64,000 bases of DNA, taken from positions 2,790,001 to 2,854,000 of the forward strand of contig NZ_BFCB01000003.1 of the NCBI RefSeq assembly GCF_003569045.1, written 5' to 3'. This document shows positions 63,280 to 64,000 of this stretch, one piece after another (within the stretch, counting starts at the first letter, position 1; each line of letters opens with the position of its first letter). The DNA is from Aggregatilinea lenta. Lineage in GTDB: Bacteria > Chloroflexota > Anaerolineae > Aggregatilineales > Aggregatilineaceae. A program made the translations under genes and the position numbers. A model generated the notes under the pieces. It made no database searches, was not told where the DNA came from, and saw only the letters and a program-made list of their open reading frames with translations.

Positions 63280-64000
63280 GTGGACGATGAATTTAGTGAT
63301 ACTGGTAAGCATGAGTCACATCTCGTATTCCTGGCAACCTTACTCGAAAAAGCCGAAAATCAGGGTTTCCTGACGACGGACGACGTCCTAGAGGCGGTCC
63401 CGGACGCTGACGAAGCGATGGACCACCTGGATGAAATCTTCTCCTGGCTGAACACTGCCGGTGTCGAAGTGTTTGGCGACAAGCCCGGCGACGTCGGCTC
63501 CCAGGACCTCGACAGCGCCAGTCTCGACGATGACGACGACGAAGCGTTCGATCTCAGCAGCGTCTCGTCGGACGATACCGTTGGGCTGTACCTCAAAGAA
63601 ATGGCGCGCGTCCCACTGCTCACAACGGAAGAAGAAGTGGATCTGGCGAAGCGGCTCGAAGCCGGGAATTTTGCGCGTGCCGAGCTGGCCCGCCTCGACG
63701 GCAGCGCCTCGCCGGAAATGGCTGCCGCGCTGGACGCGCTCGTCGAAGATGGCAAGGCTGCGCGCGATCATCTCATCAAGGCCAACACTCGCCTGGTGGT
63801 GAGCATCGCGAAGAAATACATGGGGCGGGGGGTGCACTTCCTCGACCTGATCCAGGAAGGCAACCTGGGCCTGATGAAGGCCGTCGAGAAGTTCGACTAC
63901 ACGCGCGGCTACCGCTTCAGCACGTACGCGACGTGGTGGATCCGCCAGACGATCACCCGTGCCATCGCCGACCAGGGCCGCACCATTCGCGTCCCAGTGC
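63280..64000 (+). CDS. rpoD: Primary sigma factor (RpoD/SigA), N-terminal part
   Basis: Starts at GTG 63280 after AAGGATGGGGGG and runs off the window end after about 240 codons. After an acidic N-terminal region ([12 protein letters not shown]) come region 1.2 ([21 protein letters not shown]) and region 2 ([60 protein letters not shown]), with GRTIRVPV entering region 3. This is the housekeeping sigma-70 pattern, matching the consensus promoters found nearby. Confidence 0.95.
   Translation, partial: MDDEFSDTGKHESHLVFLATLLEKAENQGFLTTDDVLEAVPDADEAMDHLDEIFSWLNTAGVEVFGDKPGDVGSQDLDSASLDDDDDEAFDLSSVSSDDTVGLYLKEMARVPLLTTEEEVDLAKRLEAGNFARAELARLDGSASPEMAAALDALVEDGKAARDHLIKANTRLVVSIAKKYMGRGVHFLDLIQEGNLGLMKAVEKFDYTRGYRFSTYATWWIRQTITRAIADQGRTIRVPV

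Overview
The window is a gene-dense, GC-rich bacterial chromosome segment. Several traits fit a member of the Chloroflexota, probably Anaerolineae-like: a complete F420 side-chain pathway, an Flp-type pilin-like N-terminus, Pro/Thr-rich linkers in surface proteins, archaeal-type phosphoglycerate mutase, and many dispersed intergenic palindromes. The assignment is an inference from gene content; no 16S or tRNA gene is present to confirm it.

Layout. (1) 1-4190, minus strand: a GldG/permease/ATPase ABC system (cut by the window start) and a guanylate kinase with an extra C-terminal domain. (2) 4339-8211, minus: a 1290-residue surface protein with a pilin-like N-terminus, PA14 domains and repeated MAM-like domains. 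(3) 8548-36074: an unbroken run of plus-strand genes that is the core of the window. It holds folD, an 8-oxoguanine-deaminase-like amidohydrolase, hydantoinase, two carbamoyltransferases (one YgeW-like), carbamate kinase, two fold-type-II PLP enzymes, SsnA, the F420 genes npdG-cofE-nitroreductase-cofD-cofC plus an LLM flavin/F420 enzyme, a thioesterase, a fused FAD/2Fe-2S xanthine-dehydrogenase-type subunit, its molybdopterin subunit, and a YqeC-MocA fusion. (4) 36359-38067, minus: a membrane protein and purine nucleoside phosphorylase, bracketed by direct copies of an intergenic repeat. (5) 38427-40826, minus: ruvB-DUF2905-queA. (6) 41042-42836, plus: upp and a MraY/WecA-type transferase. (7) 42833-49182, minus: gap, pgk, tpiA, a proline-rich membrane protein and yvcK. 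(8) 49502-52954, plus: archaeal-type phosphoglycerate mutase, an IS110-family element, and GpmA-type mutase. (9) 52942-62244, minus: DUF1461, a spermidine-synthase-like membrane protein, DUF58/MoxR, glycosyltransferases with rnhB among them, and an RmlD-type reductase. (10) 62686-64000, plus: DUF177 and the start of a primary sigma factor.

Region 3 reads as a purine-catabolic locus related to the E. coli ygeW-ssnA-hyuA-xdhD region and to anaerobic urate/purine loci of gut bacteria. A Mo-hydroxylase and its cofactor-maturation protein oxidise the ring. Amidohydrolases deaminate and open it. Carbamoyltransferases release carbamoyl phosphate, and carbamate kinase makes ATP from it. YgeX, YgeY and YgfK are not in the window; two other PLP enzymes sit where YgeX would be expected. 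Co-localisation with F420 synthesis, an F420:NADPH oxidoreductase and an LLM enzyme suggests, but does not prove, an F420-linked branch. Purine nucleoside phosphorylase and uracil phosphoribosyltransferase lie close by.

Region 8 contains an IS110 element that appears to have split a dispersed palindromic repeat at a CT dinucleotide. Its left non-coding end carries short segments matching both flanks, as expected for an IS110 bridge RNA.
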